The notes under the pieces are model-generated. The model had not been told where the DNA came from. It saw only the letters and a program-made list of their open reading frames with translations, and made no database searches. Source: Azospirillum sp. TSO35-2 (GTDB lineage Bacteria; Pseudomonadota; Alphaproteobacteria; Azospirillales; Azospirillaceae). From it: 64,000 bases of DNA. This document shows positions 37,280 through 46,513 of this stretch, one piece after another. A program made the position numbers and the translations under genes. Position 1 is the first letter of the stretch. Each line of letters opens with the position of its first letter. The stretch covers positions 652,613 through 716,612 of the forward strand of contig NZ_LGRA01000008.1 in NCBI RefSeq assembly GCF_003116095.1. The letters are read 5' to 3'.

Positions 37280-38202
37280 TCCGCAGCCTCCCGGCGCAGG
37301 AAGTGGGCGTACATCTCGTCCAGGCTGGGCTGGACGATCTCGATGTCGTCGACGGCGGGGCCGTCGCAGGCGATGCGGCGGACCAGATCGACCTTGTCGT
37401 CGTTGGCGCAGGCCAGCTCGACCACGCCACCGGCCAGGCGGGTCAGCGCCGCGCCCTCGCCGACGCGACGGGCGAGGTCGGCGATGTCGTCGGTCGGCAG
37501 GGTCAGGCGGATGCGCACCGGCAGCCGGGCGAGGCTGCGCAGGGTGGCGAGCGACCCGTCGGCGACCTTGCGGCCGCGGTTCATCACCACGACGCGGTCG
37601 GCCTGCCCCTCCAGCTCGGTCAGGGCATGGCTGCACAGCAGCACCGTGGTGCCGGCGTCGCGCAGGGCGGCGACGATGGCGTAGAAGCTCTGGCGCAGCG
37701 CCGGGTCGAGGCCGGTGGTCGGCTCGTCGAGGAACAGCACCTTCGGGCCGCCGAGCAGCGCCTGGGCCAGGGCCAGACGCTGGCGCATGCCCTTGGAGTA
37801 GGTGCCGACGCGGCGCTTGACGGCGGCGGGCTCCAGCCCGACCCGCTCGAACAGGGCGTCGTTGTCGCGGCGTGGCGCGCCCTTCAGCCGGGCGTAGAAG
37901 TCCAGCGTCTCGCGCCCGGTCATGTTGGGATGGAAGGCGACGTTCTCGGGCAGGAAGCCGACCTGCCGGCGGATGTGCGAGGCGGCGGCGCTGGACGGAT
38001 CGCCGCCCAGCAGGCGGATGCGGCCGGAGGTCGGCGTGGTCAATCCCAGCATCAGCTTGATCAGCGAGCTTTTGCCGGCGCCGTTGTGGCCGACCATCGC
38101 CACGCATTCGCCCGGCGCCATCGTCAGGTCGACTCCGCGCACCGCCTCGGTCTCGCCGTAGCGTTTGGTCACGTTTTCAACGCGGATGGTGGCCTCGGTC
38201 AT
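37276..38202 (-). CDS. nosF: ABC transporter ATP-binding protein NosF
   Basis: 308 aa; ATG 38202 overlaps the nosD stop (ATGA). Walker A GHNGAGKSS near residue 38, Q-loop FLPENVAFHPN, signature YSKGMRQR near 133, Walker B VLFLDEPTTGLDP, H-loop CSHALTE. The signature is YSKGM instead of LSGGQ, normal in this group. A C-terminal domain of about 90 residues follows the nucleotide-binding domain. Cytoplasmic motor of NosDFY. Confidence 0.95.
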   Translation of the reverse strand: MTEATIRVENVTKRYGETEAVRGVDLTMAPGECVAMVGHNGAGKSSLIKLMLGLTTPTSGRIRLLGGDPSSAAASHIRRQVGFLPENVAFHPNMTGRETLDFYARLKGAPRRDNDALFERVGLEPAAVKRRVGTYSKGMRQRLALAQALLGGPKVLFLDEPTTGLDPALRQSFYAIVAALRDAGTTVLLCSHALTELEGQADRVVVMNRGRKVADGSLATLRSLARLPVRIRLTLPTDDIADLARRVGEGAALTRLAGGVVELACANDDKVDLVRRIACDGPAVDDIEIVQPSLDEMYAHFLRREAAE

Positions 38203-39563
38203 GGCTGTGTCCTTTCGGCCGTCCGGATGCCCGCCGCCACAGGCGGCGGGGTCATCAGGGGGGCGCTGTCGATCACGCCGCCGGGATGCAGCGACGGAAA
38301 TTGCTTCTGGGCCCAGCGGATCACCTGGACGCCGGGGCTGTTCATCAGCAGCTTGGCCGCCGGGTACGCCCACATCACGCGGTCGACCACGTCATTGGGC
38401 CGGTAGGGTTCGTCGGCGACGCCGTCGCCGTTCAGGTCGAAGGCGGCGTTGTCCGACCAGTAGTTGCCGCGCCCGTTCTCCGACCAGTCGAGGAAGCGGG
38501 TGCCGACATACTTGACCTGGGTGCGGTTGCCGATGAAGGCGTTGCCGGTCAGGCTGTTGCGCTCCGACCCGGCGGTGAAGTGCACGCCGATCTCGCAGCC
38601 CTCGAACCGGTTGCCGGTGAAGCGGTTCTTGTTGGCGTTGTAGATGAAGACGCATTTCCAGGTGCCGCTGCGCAGCCGGTCGCCAACCGATTCGCTGTCG
38701 CGCGGGATGTCGGCGTCGACGACGGTCTCCGCCGCCTCGCCCTCGCCGGTCGCGAAGCGGCCCTCGATCACGTTGCCTTCGATGCGCGAGCCGTTGGCGT
38801 TGTTCAGCATCAGCCCATGCTCGCGGTCGGCCCGGGAGCGGTTGTTGCGGATCACCAGATTGTGGGACGACATCACCGCGTAGCCGACGGTGTTGCCGAT
38901 CGAGACGTTGTCGGTCAGCTCGGAGTCGTTCGTGTACATGTAATGGACGGCGAACCGAACATGCTCGAACCGGTTGCCGGAGAAGACGTTCTTGCGGGAC
39001 GAGGTGGTGAACAGCCCATCGCGCCCCTCGCGCACGCTGTTGTCGAGCACGCGGGTCCCCGGCGCGTTCCACAGCTGGATGCCGTTGCCGCGCTCCGACA
39101 CGCGCAGGTCGGTGCGGCCGACGATGTCGTTGCGGCGGACCAGGCTGTCGGCGGCGCCCCAGACATAGACGCCGATCAAATTGTCGCGCAGCCGGTTGTC
39201 CTCGACCGTCGCACCGCGCGCCTCCTTGCCCAGGAAGATCCCGGCGTTCTGGTCGATCAGGCTGAGGCCGGAGTTGCGGATCTCAAGGCCTCGCACCGTG
39301 ACGTCCGGGGCAAGCACGGTCAGGGTGCTGGCCTCGCCGCGGCCGTCGATCACCGCCCCCGGTTCCCCGGTCAGGGTGACCGGGGTGCGGACCGTCAGCG
39401 GACCGGGATGGACGCCGGCGGCCAGCACCAGCGTGTCCCCCGGCGCCGCCGCGTCCAGCGCCGCCGCCAGCCCGCCGGGCGCCACCGTCACCGTGGCGGC
39501 AGCCAGCGGACCGGACGCCAGGGCGAGGGCGGTGGCAAGGACTGTCGCGGTGGGGAAACGCAT
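38199..39563 (-). CDS. nosD: Periplasmic beta-helix copper-maturation protein NosD
   Basis: 454 aa, ATG 39563. Signal peptide of about 22 residues (ALALASGPLAAATVTV). The body is a right-handed parallel beta-helix of the CASH type with repeating asparagine-rich turns (NAGIFLGKEARG, NNRSRADREHGLMLNN, NRFTGNRFEGCEIGVHF). Metal-handling C-terminal region with WSENGRGNYWSDN. It accepts copper from NosL and passes it to NosZ, coupled to NosFY. Confidence 0.94.
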   Translation of the reverse strand: MRFPTATVLATALALASGPLAAATVTVAPGGLAAALDAAAPGDTLVLAAGVHPGPLTVRTPVTLTGEPGAVIDGRGEASTLTVLAPDVTVRGLEIRNSGLSLIDQNAGIFLGKEARGATVEDNRLRDNLIGVYVWGAADSLVRRNDIVGRTDLRVSERGNGIQLWNAPGTRVLDNSVREGRDGLFTTSSRKNVFSGNRFEHVRFAVHYMYTNDSELTDNVSIGNTVGYAVMSSHNLVIRNNRSRADREHGLMLNNANGSRIEGNVIEGRFATGEGEAAETVVDADIPRDSESVGDRLRSGTWKCVFIYNANKNRFTGNRFEGCEIGVHFTAGSERNSLTGNAFIGNRTQVKYVGTRFLDWSENGRGNYWSDNAAFDLNGDGVADEPYRPNDVVDRVMWAYPAAKLLMNSPGVQVIRWAQKQFPSLHPGGVIDSAPLMTPPPVAAGIRTAERTQP

Positions 39564-39586
39564 GGCGGGACCTTTGGTTGAGAGTT

Positions 39587-39635
39587 CCCCCTCACCCCGA
39601 CCCTCTCCCCAGGGGGAGAGGGGGGGTTAGGGGAG
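39587..39635. repeat. REP-like palindromic element between nosZ and nosD
   Basis: CCCTCTCCCC-a-GGGGGAGAGGG forms the central hairpin (39601-39622), flanked by outer arms CCCCCTCACCCC and GGGGTTAGGGG. This CCCTCACCCC-type palindrome is a common dispersed intergenic repeat in proteobacterial genomes. Here it separates nosZ from nosD and may attenuate transcription or stabilise the nosRZ message. Confidence 0.7.
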
Positions 39636-39641
39636 ATGGAC

Positions 39642-41588
39642 TCAGGTGGACGACGGCTCGACGATCATGCGGCCGGCCATCTCCATGTGCAGCGCGTGGC
39701 AGAACCACTGGCAATAGTACCAGTGCACGCCCGGCCGGTCAGCGGTGAAGGTCACCGACGCGGTGGCCTGCGGTCCGACTTCCATGCAGATGCCGTGGTT
39801 GGTGACGCTGAAGCCATGGGTCAGGTCGTCGATGTCATCCATGTTGGTCGCATAGATGGTGACCTCGTCGCCCTGCTTGACCGTGAAGTCCTCCAGGCCG
39901 AAGGTCGGCGCGCGCAGCCACATGTAGACGCGCACCTTCTTGCCGTCGCGGATGACCTTGGCGTCCTCCTCCAGCGAGACACCGTCCTTCTTCGCCTGCT
40001 GCCGGGCCTCTTCCCACATCGGGTCGTTGCGGTCGTAGACCGACTTCGGGTTCACCTTGGACCGGTGGACGATCAGCGTGTCGTGCGGCTCGGCGAAGGT
40101 GGGGCCGTCATGCACCAGCTTCATCACGTCGCCGGAGATGTCGATCAGCTGGTCGTTCTCCGGCTTCAGCGGGCCGACGTTGAGGAAGCGGTCCTTGGAG
40201 AACTTGTTCAGCGAGATCAGCCACTTGCCGTCGGCTTCCTTGGTCTCGCCCATCGAGGTGTGGTTGTGGCCGGGCTGGTAGTGGACGTCCAGCTTCTGGA
40301 CGATCGGGTCGACCTTCTCGCCCTTGAACGCCCGGCGGGCCTTGTCGATGTTCCACTTCACCAGCTGGCTGTCGAGGAACAGCGTGGTGTAGGCGTTGCC
40401 GCGGCCGTCATAGGCGGTGTGCAACGGGCCGAGGCCGAGCTGCGGCTCGGCGACGACGACGTCGCGCGGCTTGATCTTGTCGTCGAACAGGTCGTCCAGC
40501 AGGCGCACGTCGAACACGGTGACGGTCGGCGACAGCTTGCCGTTCACGGTGACGTGGATGCCGTCGGGAGCGGCGTTGATGCCGTGCGGGTTGGCGGGCA
40601 CCGGGATGTAGCGGGTGTAGGCGCTGCCGTGACGGCCGTCGACCACCGGCACACCGTTCACCACCTCGACCTTGCCGGCCTTCACCGCCTCTTCGATGCG
40701 CTTCAGGTTGAAGACGACGATCCAGTCCTGCTCGGCGCTGGTCATCTCCGCCGCGGTGACGCCCTCTTCGGAGTCGTAGCAGGTGGAGAAGGCGTATTTG
40801 CCCTGATAGTCGGCGTCGGTGTTGTCCAGGTTGCCGTCGACCCAGACCTGCCAAGCGATCTTCATCGTGTCGCCGTCGACCGCGGTGAAGTGCGACTTGT
40901 ACTTCTTCGGGTTGGTCAGGTCGCGGCCGTCGTTGGGGGTCGGCACGCGCTGTTCGCCGTTGGCGAAGACGTAGCCGGTGCGCGGGTAGCGCTGCGGGCG
41001 CAGACCGTGGATGGCGGCGGCGTTCGGGATCTCGATGATCGTGTCGGTCTTCATGATGTCGCAGCGGATGCGCGCGACGCGGGTGTTGGCCTTGTCGTTG
41101 ATGAAGATGTAACGGCCGTCATAGGTGCCGTCGGTGAAGGACATGTGCGGGTGGTGGGCGTCGCCGTTCAGGTAGATGCCACCGCGCGACGCCAGGAACT
41201 TCTTGGTTTCCGGCAGCATGTGCTCGGTCAGGATCTTCCGGCTCTCGTTGGTCAGACCCCAACCGGTGGCGGAGCAGCGGTTGAACACCGGAATACGCAT
41301 CAGCTCGCGCATCGACGGCAGGCCCAGGATGCGGACCTCGCCGGAATGCCCGCCGGAATGGAAGGCGTAATACTCGTCGAGGTCGCCGGGCTTCACCTCG
41401 GTGCTCTGGTTGCCGGGCTGCGAGGTTGCAGCCTGGGCGGTAGCGGCGCCGAACAGCGCGTTTCCGGCGATCCCGCCAGCCGCACCGCCACCGACGGTCC
41501 CGGCGAGACCGGCAAGCGCCGCCGCCTTGGCCGTACCACCCAGAAGCGCACGGCGGTTGACGCCCTCCGGATTCATCTCGTTCGACAT
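39642..41588 (-). CDS. nosZ: Nitrous-oxide reductase, clade I (Tat-exported)
   Basis: 648 aa; ATG 41588 with AAGGAG about 6 bases upstream (the frame is open further upstream but lacks a ribosome site). Twin-arginine signal [18 protein letters not shown] defines clade I. N-terminal seven-bladed propeller with CuZ histidines in [33 protein letters not shown] and AEPHD. C-terminal cupredoxin CuA site [12 protein letters not shown] near residues 626-637. Reduces N2O to N2 in the periplasm as the last step of denitrification. No nitrite or NO reductase gene is in the window. Confidence 0.98.
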   Translation of the reverse strand: MSNEMNPEGVNRRALLGGTAKAAALAGLAGTVGGGAAGGIAGNALFGAATAQAATSQPGNQSTEVKPGDLDEYYAFHSGGHSGEVRILGLPSMRELMRIPVFNRCSATGWGLTNESRKILTEHMLPETKKFLASRGGIYLNGDAHHPHMSFTDGTYDGRYIFINDKANTRVARIRCDIMKTDTIIEIPNAAAIHGLRPQRYPRTGYVFANGEQRVPTPNDGRDLTNPKKYKSHFTAVDGDTMKIAWQVWVDGNLDNTDADYQGKYAFSTCYDSEEGVTAAEMTSAEQDWIVVFNLKRIEEAVKAGKVEVVNGVPVVDGRHGSAYTRYIPVPANPHGINAAPDGIHVTVNGKLSPTVTVFDVRLLDDLFDDKIKPRDVVVAEPQLGLGPLHTAYDGRGNAYTTLFLDSQLVKWNIDKARRAFKGEKVDPIVQKLDVHYQPGHNHTSMGETKEADGKWLISLNKFSKDRFLNVGPLKPENDQLIDISGDVMKLVHDGPTFAEPHDTLIVHRSKVNPKSVYDRNDPMWEEARQQAKKDGVSLEEDAKVIRDGKKVRVYMWLRAPTFGLEDFTVKQGDEVTIYATNMDDIDDLTHGFSVTNHGICMEVGPQATASVTFTADRPGVHWYYCQWFCHALHMEMAGRMIVEPSST

Positions 41589-41606
41589 GCTCTGCTCCTT
41601 CGATGA

Positions 41607-41650
41607 CCCCCGTTCAGGGGGCTTACAGGGACCCACGGCGACGGGGGTCC
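41607..41650 (-). promoter_or_regulatory. Two hairpins in the nosR-nosZ intergenic region
   Basis: CCCCC-gttca-GGGGG at 41607-41621 and GGACCC-N10-GGGTCC at 41629-41650, both within the 87 bases between nosR and nosZ. They could be a processing or partial-termination structure that sets the higher level of nosZ message, or a 5' stabiliser. Function inferred from position only. Confidence 0.4.
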
Positions 41651-41675
41651 GGTGATGGGGGGAAGACGGTGGCGG

Positions 41676-43949
41676 TCAGGATCCGTGCGGCCGGAGGCTC
41701 AGCGTGCCGGTGACCGGATCGGCGGTCGCCGTGGCGGCGCGGGGCTTGGCTTCGGCAGCGGGGGCGGCGGTGGCGCCGGCCTCGCGGCGTTCGCGCTTCA
41801 GCCGCTTCTGGATCACGACCGGGCATTTCTGATCGTGGTGGTAGAGCACCTGGCAATGCAGGCACTGGATGCATTCGTTGGGATTGATCGCCCCGTCGGG
41901 GTGGATCGCCTGCACCGGGCATTCGTTGGCGCAGCGCCGGCACGGGTTGCCGCATTCCTTGTAGCGCAGCAGCCAGTCGAACATCCGCATCCGGCCGGGG
42001 ATCGCCAGCGCCGCCCCCAGCGGGCAGAGGTAGCGGCAGAAGAAGCGCTCGATGAACAGCCCGGCGGCCAGCAGCGCCACCGCGAACAGCACGAACCACC
42101 AGTCGCGGACGAAATGCAGGATGATGGCGGTCTTGAACGGCTCGATCTCCGCCGCCTTCTCGGCCGTCGCCAGCGAATAGAGCGACAGGCCGAACAGCAG
42201 CAAGAAGATCATGTACTTGATCGGCCACAGCCGCTGGTGCAGGCCGAACGGCACCGTGATCTGGCGGATGCCGAGCTTCTTCGCCACCTTCGAGGCCAGC
42301 TCCTGCAGGGCGCCGAACGGGCACAGCCAGCCGCAGAAGGCGCCGCGTCCCCAGAACAGCAGCGACGCCGCCACCGAGAACCACAGGATGAACACCAGCG
42401 GGTCCATCAGGAAATAGTCCCAGCGGAAGTCGGTGCGCAGCGCGTTGGCGAAGGTCAGGACGTTGACGACCGACAGCTGCGCCGTCGCCCACCAGCCGAG
42501 CCACAGCGTCGTGAACAGCAGGAAGCCCAGCCGCACCCGCTCGTAGAGCTTCGGCCGCCGCACCAGCTGGTCCTGGAAGAAGAAGATCCCGGTCAGCAGC
42601 AGCAGGGCGGTGGACAGTACGGCGATGTCGACCAGCCGGTTCTGCCAGATGCGCTGCCACAGCGGGGTCTCGCCCGTCTCGGCCGGCTCCACCGGGTCGG
42701 CGGCGACCGTTGCGGAAGCCGGGGCGGCGGTCTGGCTCGCGGTGGGCGCCGGGGCGGCGACGCGCTCGATCTTCAGGAACTTGTCGGGCGGCTGGTAGCC
42801 GAGGTCGAAGGTGACGAACACCTTGTCGAGCGCGGCAATGGCCCGCTGCACCAGCAGTTGCAGGCGCCACGGCTCGGCCGGGTCGAACTCCGCGTTGTCC
42901 GGCAGGACGAACAGGCCCACTTCCGGGAAATCCGGCGCGCCGGCGGCGGCGACGCCACCCATCCGCTTGTGCATCTTGTCGCGGAAGCGGACCGAGGACT
43001 CGTGCTGCACCAGTTCGATGCGGTCGAAGATGCCGCCACGGACATAGCCCGAGCCCTTGAAGGAATAGCGCCCCTGCCCGGCGACCAGGACGGCCTGCTG
43101 CCCCGGCTTCAGCCGCGCGGCCAGCGTCTCGTACTCGGCGTCGCCCAGCAGCGAGCGGCCGATGGTCGGGATCGTCACCAGCGCGGCGTAGAGGTCGATG
43201 AAGGTGTCGTCGGGATTGCCGGGCTCGGCGCGGGCGATCGCCTCAGCCTTGCCGGTGCGTTCGAAGGCGGCGTTGACCTCGCCGACCGTCAGCGTCAGGC
43301 GGCGGACGGAGCCGTCGCCGATCAGGGTCGCCCAGTCCTCCACGCCGGTCTTCGACAGGTTGATGCTCTTGCTCACCGTCGGCGCGGCCTCAGCGGCGGC
43401 GCTGCTGCCCAGCGCCTGCATCACCTTCTTGCCGGAACGGATGATCGAGTCGCCGATGACCATCACCGTCACCGTCGCGCCCGACACGATGTCGACCGGC
43501 GGGCTGGCGGCGCTCTGCGAGGCCAGCTCCAGCACGTTCTTGCCGACGTAGCCGTTGATGAAGCCGTTGATCCGGGCGGGCGGAATGCCGATCAGGACGA
43601 TCGGCTCATGGTGGTCCATCAGCTTGGCGCCAGCCACCACGCCGTCCGGCTTCAGCCCGACCAGCACATCGATGGGGCGGCCCGAATAGCCGGTGGTGTT
43701 GACGAAATCCGAGGTCAGGTAGGCGTGGCCCAGCAGGGCGTCACCCTTGTAGACCGGCACCACCGGAGCGGTCGGTGGAACGGCGCCGAAGCGGTCGGCA
43801 CCGGGAACCAGATCAGCCGGCTGAACTGCAGACAGATATTGCTGCAGCTTGGTACTGCCGCCCGCCGCCTCCGCCCCGGCCGCGCCGGCGAGCAGAAGAA
43901 CAACGGCCAGCGTGACCGAGCGTACCCATCCATGAAAGCGTCCTGGCAT
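41676..43949 (-). CDS. nosR: Transmembrane FMN/iron-sulfur regulator and electron donor NosR
   Basis: 757 aa from ATG 43949, chosen because the signal peptide (VTLAVVLLLAGAAGAEA) follows directly. Periplasmic FMN-binding domain with the flavinylation motif DIVSGATVTVM (T159, target of the ApbE homologue). Then about five membrane spans from residue 470 onward, two CxxxCP motifs (FCGWLCPFGALQE, FCRYLCPLGAAL) and a cytoplasmic 2x[4Fe-4S] ferredoxin domain (CGNPCRRCANECPV and CIQCLHC) near residues 665-710. Needed for nosZ expression and for electron transfer to N2O reductase. First gene of the nos operon, with an FNR-type box 71-84 bases upstream. Confidence 0.96.
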   Translation of the reverse strand: MPGRFHGWVRSVTLAVVLLLAGAAGAEAAGGSTKLQQYLSAVQPADLVPGADRFGAVPPTAPVVPVYKGDALLGHAYLTSDFVNTTGYSGRPIDVLVGLKPDGVVAGAKLMDHHEPIVLIGIPPARINGFINGYVGKNVLELASQSAASPPVDIVSGATVTVMVIGDSIIRSGKKVMQALGSSAAAEAAPTVSKSINLSKTGVEDWATLIGDGSVRRLTLTVGEVNAAFERTGKAEAIARAEPGNPDDTFIDLYAALVTIPTIGRSLLGDAEYETLAARLKPGQQAVLVAGQGRYSFKGSGYVRGGIFDRIELVQHESSVRFRDKMHKRMGGVAAAGAPDFPEVGLFVLPDNAEFDPAEPWRLQLLVQRAIAALDKVFVTFDLGYQPPDKFLKIERVAAPAPTASQTAAPASATVAADPVEPAETGETPLWQRIWQNRLVDIAVLSTALLLLTGIFFFQDQLVRRPKLYERVRLGFLLFTTLWLGWWATAQLSVVNVLTFANALRTDFRWDYFLMDPLVFILWFSVAASLLFWGRGAFCGWLCPFGALQELASKVAKKLGIRQITVPFGLHQRLWPIKYMIFLLLFGLSLYSLATAEKAAEIEPFKTAIILHFVRDWWFVLFAVALLAAGLFIERFFCRYLCPLGAALAIPGRMRMFDWLLRYKECGNPCRRCANECPVQAIHPDGAINPNECIQCLHCQVLYHHDQKCPVVIQKRLKRERREAGATAAPAAEAKPRAATATADPVTGTLSLRPHGS

Positions 43950-44019
43950 CACCGCTGCGTCCCCGCATCCGACCTTGACGTCGATGCCGGGATGAAAGCG
44001 CGTCGCGGCCGGGAGCGTC

Positions 44020-44033
44020 TTGATCTCGATCAA
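44020..44033. promoter_or_regulatory. Perfect FNR/Dnr-type box between nosR and the ferritin-like gene
   Basis: TTGAT-ctcg-ATCAA, a perfect anaerobox. Toward the rightward ferritin-like gene a -10-like TATTAT at 44057-44062 puts the box centre about 42 bases from the likely transcription start, the classical class II activation position. Toward nosR the centre is about 77 bases from the ATG, also compatible with activation. Regulator could be FNR, FixK or Dnr/NnrR; none is in the window. Confidence 0.82.
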
Positions 44034-44156
44034 GCCGAGTGGAGTCGATAGCGGATTATTATCCGTGCACGATAAAAAAGCCTCTGCTCCAAAGACCTTG
44101 CCAAAAACGACCCGACGCGGGTCGGTCATCTCAAACACGCCGGAAGGGGATCGGTC

Positions 44157-45077
44157 ATGCCGCTGCTGACGCACGAACCATTGCACCCGGTCACCACCGC
44201 GGACGAGCTTCTCGGCATCGCCCTGGCGCTGGAGGAGGAGGCGGTGCGCCGCTACACCCAGTTGGCCGCCCTGATGGACCGGCGGGGCGAAACCGGTGTC
44301 GCCGCCACCTTCCGCGCGCTGATCCTGGAAGAGGAAGGCCACGCGGTGGCCGTGCGGCACTGGGGAGCGTCGCTCGGCCTGCCGGAGGCCGACCCCAGCC
44401 GCTTCGTCTGGCGCCTGCCGCCGGACATCGCCGCCTCGTGGGACGAGCTGACCGACCGGACCAGCCTGTCACCCTATCAGGCGCTGTCACTGGCCGTGCT
44501 GAACGAGCAGCGGGCCTTCGCCTTCTACAGCTACATCGCCGCCCACGCCGAGGCCGAGCCGGTCCGCCGCAACGCCGAGTCGCTGGCCGGGGAGGAGTTG
44601 CGCCACGCCGCCCTGCTGCGGCGCGAGCGCCGCGCCGCCTTCCGCCGGGAGCGCGGTCACGGTGCCGGCCAGCCCGAGCGGGTGACCAGCGTGGAGGATC
44701 TGCAACGGGTGACCGACGCCCTGCTGTCGGCCGCGGCGGCGGAGCTGGCCGGCCTCGCGGCGCGCCTGCGGGCGCTGGGCGATGCCGACGGCGCCGCCCT
44801 GACCGACCGGATCGCCGAGGCCGCGCAATGGGCGGTGACACCATCCGCCGCCATCACGCCCGCCCCAAGCCCGGCAGGCTCCATCCCGGCCGGCCACTCC
44901 AGCGCCACCGACGCGCTGCGGGCCGCGCTGGCGGTGACGGAGCGGGTGGCGGAACGCTTCTCCGACATCGCCGCGCAGGCCGACGACGAGGCGGTGCTGA
45001 CCGAGGCGCTGCGCCTTCAGGAACTGGTGGTCGGCCACCTCGCCCTGCTGGCCGAACGGCTGCACGGCCGGAGCTGA
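44157..45077 (+). CDS. Ferritin-like / rubrerythrin-type diiron protein
   Basis: 306 aa; GGAAGGGGATCGGTC precedes ATG 44157. Residues about 15-165 are a four-helix ferritin-like bundle with the expected carboxylate/His pattern: ALALEEEAVRRYTQL, LEEEGHAVAVRHW, LNEQRAFAFYSYIA and GEELRHAALLRRER. This is the diiron set of rubrerythrin/YciE-like proteins, without the C-terminal rubredoxin cysteines. The C-terminal third is a second, degenerate helical region after a Pro/Ala/Ser-rich linker. Divergent from nosR and sharing its FNR-type box, so probably expressed at low oxygen; peroxide or NO protection is a guess. Confidence 0.8.
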   Translation: MPLLTHEPLHPVTTADELLGIALALEEEAVRRYTQLAALMDRRGETGVAATFRALILEEEGHAVAVRHWGASLGLPEADPSRFVWRLPPDIAASWDELTDRTSLSPYQALSLAVLNEQRAFAFYSYIAAHAEAEPVRRNAESLAGEELRHAALLRRERRAAFRRERGHGAGQPERVTSVEDLQRVTDALLSAAAAELAGLAARLRALGDADGAALTDRIAEAAQWAVTPSAAITPAPSPAGSIPAGHSSATDALRAALAVTERVAERFSDIAAQADDEAVLTEALRLQELVVGHLALLAERLHGRS

Positions 45078-45096
45078 CGGCGTTCCCCGCCGTCAG
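45074..45096. terminator. Bidirectional terminator-like palindrome spanning two stop codons
   Basis: CTGACGGCG-ttccc-CGCCGTCAG, a perfect nine-pair stem. Each arm contains the TGA stop of one of the two convergent genes (ferritin-like gene at 45075-45077, marR at 45093-45095). Confidence 0.65.
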
Positions 45097-45566
45097 TCCT
45101 CGGCCAGATTGGTGTAAATCTGCTCCAGCGTGGCGTTCAGCTTGGAGATTTGCGTCTCGGTCAATCCCTCGAAGCTGCGGGTGAACAGCTTTTCGGTGGC
45201 CTCCTGGATGCGCTGGACCATGTCGTGGCCGGCCGGGGTGATCGTCACCTCGGTCACGCGGCCGTCCTCGGCGTGGGTGCTGGTGTCGACCAGCCCCTCC
45301 GCCTTCATGCGGTAGACGATGCGCGTCATCGTCGACAGCTTGACGATGGCGTGGGTCGAGATCTCCGAAATGCTCGATTTGCCGTGGGTCTTCAGGATGA
45401 ACAGGACACGCCAGCTGGGAATGTCGGTGCCGACCCGCTTCAGCGCCTTTTCCATGTGCTGCAGATAGACGCCCTGGACGCGGGCGAGCCAGTAGAAGGG
45501 AAACTCCTCGTACCGGAACTCTTCGCTGGAGGGGATGTAGCGACGCAGCTTCTTCGCGATGGCCAT
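45093..45566 (-). CDS. MarR-family transcriptional regulator, candidate IacR
   Basis: 157 aa, ATG 45566. Winged-helix MarR fold: FYWLARVQGVYLQHMEKAL dimer helix, LFILKTHGKSSISEISTHAIVKLSTMTRIV recognition region near residues 72-100, the wing LVDTSTHAEDGRVTEVTITPAG near 112. MarR proteins repress known auxin-degradation loci and respond to indole-3-acetate. It lies at the end of the transporter operon divergent from iac-like genes, 137 bases downstream with its own possible operator, so it is the best candidate regulator of the locus. Ligand not demonstrable from sequence. Confidence 0.82.
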   Translation of the reverse strand: MAIAKKLRRYIPSSEEFRYEEFPFYWLARVQGVYLQHMEKALKRVGTDIPSWRVLFILKTHGKSSISEISTHAIVKLSTMTRIVYRMKAEGLVDTSTHAEDGRVTEVTITPAGHDMVQRIQEATEKLFTRSFEGLTETQISKLNATLEQIYTNLAED

Positions 45567-45670
45567 GGTGCGCGTGTGTCCGTGTGCGGTCCGCAAGAGC
45601 AGGGCACCGTCCTCCGCCCCACCGCCAGGGTGGCCAGGGCGGGCGATGCGATCCCGGACCGCACTTGTAG

Positions 45671-45684
45671 CAACCCTACGGTTG
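45671..45684. promoter_or_regulatory. Palindrome upstream of the marR gene
   Basis: CAACC-ctac-GGTTG, a perfect five-plus-five inverted repeat 105 bases before the marR start and 20 bases after the aldolase stop. It could be an autoregulatory operator; it does not match the TTGC/GCAGC sites of the iac-liv promoter region. Confidence 0.35.
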
Positions 45685-45703
45685 TTTGCCAAACGGCTTG
45701 GGC

Positions 45704-46513
45704 TCACCAGCCGGGGCCGCGCGCCGCGCGCATCTTGCGCACCATGGCGCTGAAGAACTTTTCGGCGAAGCCGTCGTCGCGGATCAGCATCGCCGTCAGG
45801 TCGGCGCATCTGGTCCGCACCTCGTCCGACAGCGGGGTGTCCTCGCCGCGCATGGAATCGGCCAGGCACTGGATTTCCGCCGCGCGCTGCACCGTCCACA
45901 GCAGGAAGACCGTCTTGGCGATGCTGGCCTCGCCGACCGCGATGCCGTGGTTGCGCAGCACCAGGATGTGCTTGTCGCCCAGGCTTTCCAGCATGCGCGG
46001 CTTCTCGTCGGCGAACAGGGTGATGCCTTCGAAGGCGTGATAGCCGACCCGGCCGAACAGCTGCGCCCCGTAGAAGTCGTTGTGCGAGAAGGCGCCCTTC
46101 TTCTGGACGATGGCCGACACCTGGGTGGTGTGGGTGTGGATGACGCAATGGATGTCGTCGCGCGCCTCGTGGATGGCGCTGTGCAGGGCGAAACCGGCGG
46201 GGTTGGCGTCGTAGGGCGACGGCTCCAGCTTTTCGCCGGTCAGCCCGACCTTCAGCAGGTTGGCCGGCGTCACCTCGGTGTAGTTCAGCCCGAAGGGGTT
46301 GACGAGGTAATGGTGCGCCGGCCCCGGCAGGCGGGCCGAGATGTGGTTGAAGATGGTCTCCGTCCAGCCGAGGTAATCGACCAGATGGTAGCAATCGGCC
46401 AGCTGGCAGCGCAGCGCCCATTCCTCGTCGCTGCACCAGTCGGGCTGCCCGTCACGGAGCTGAGCCCGATCGGGCTGGGTGACGCGGGCGGCGGACATCG
46501 CGGTCATGCTCAT
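45704..46513 (-). CDS. Class II aldolase/adducin family protein
   Basis: 269 aa; AGGTG five bases before ATG 46513, which overlaps the preceding stop (ATGA). Fold of L-fuculose-phosphate aldolase/adducin head: GWTETIFNHISARLPG near residue 50, HHYLVNPFGLNYTEV, the zinc-ligand motif VIHTHTTQVSAI near 122, and LRNHGIAVG near 185 with a further histidine. A metal-dependent aldolase or decarboxylase is expected; the substrate is unknown. Last gene of the transporter operon, so it probably acts on the imported compound or a breakdown product. Confidence 0.82.
   Translation of the reverse strand: MSMTAMSAARVTQPDRAQLRDGQPDWCSDEEWALRCQLADCYHLVDYLGWTETIFNHISARLPGPAHHYLVNPFGLNYTEVTPANLLKVGLTGEKLEPSPYDANPAGFALHSAIHEARDDIHCVIHTHTTQVSAIVQKKGAFSHNDFYGAQLFGRVGYHAFEGITLFADEKPRMLESLGDKHILVLRNHGIAVGEASIAKTVFLLWTVQRAAEIQCLADSMRGEDTPLSDEVRTRCADLTAMLIRDDGFAEKFFSAMVRKMRAARGPGW

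Noticed and set aside
41589..41636. Sixteen-residue N-terminal extension of NosZ
   Set aside because: The extension lacks a ribosome site, contains a hairpin, and would bury the twin-arginine signal; ATG 41588 with AAGGAG is better.
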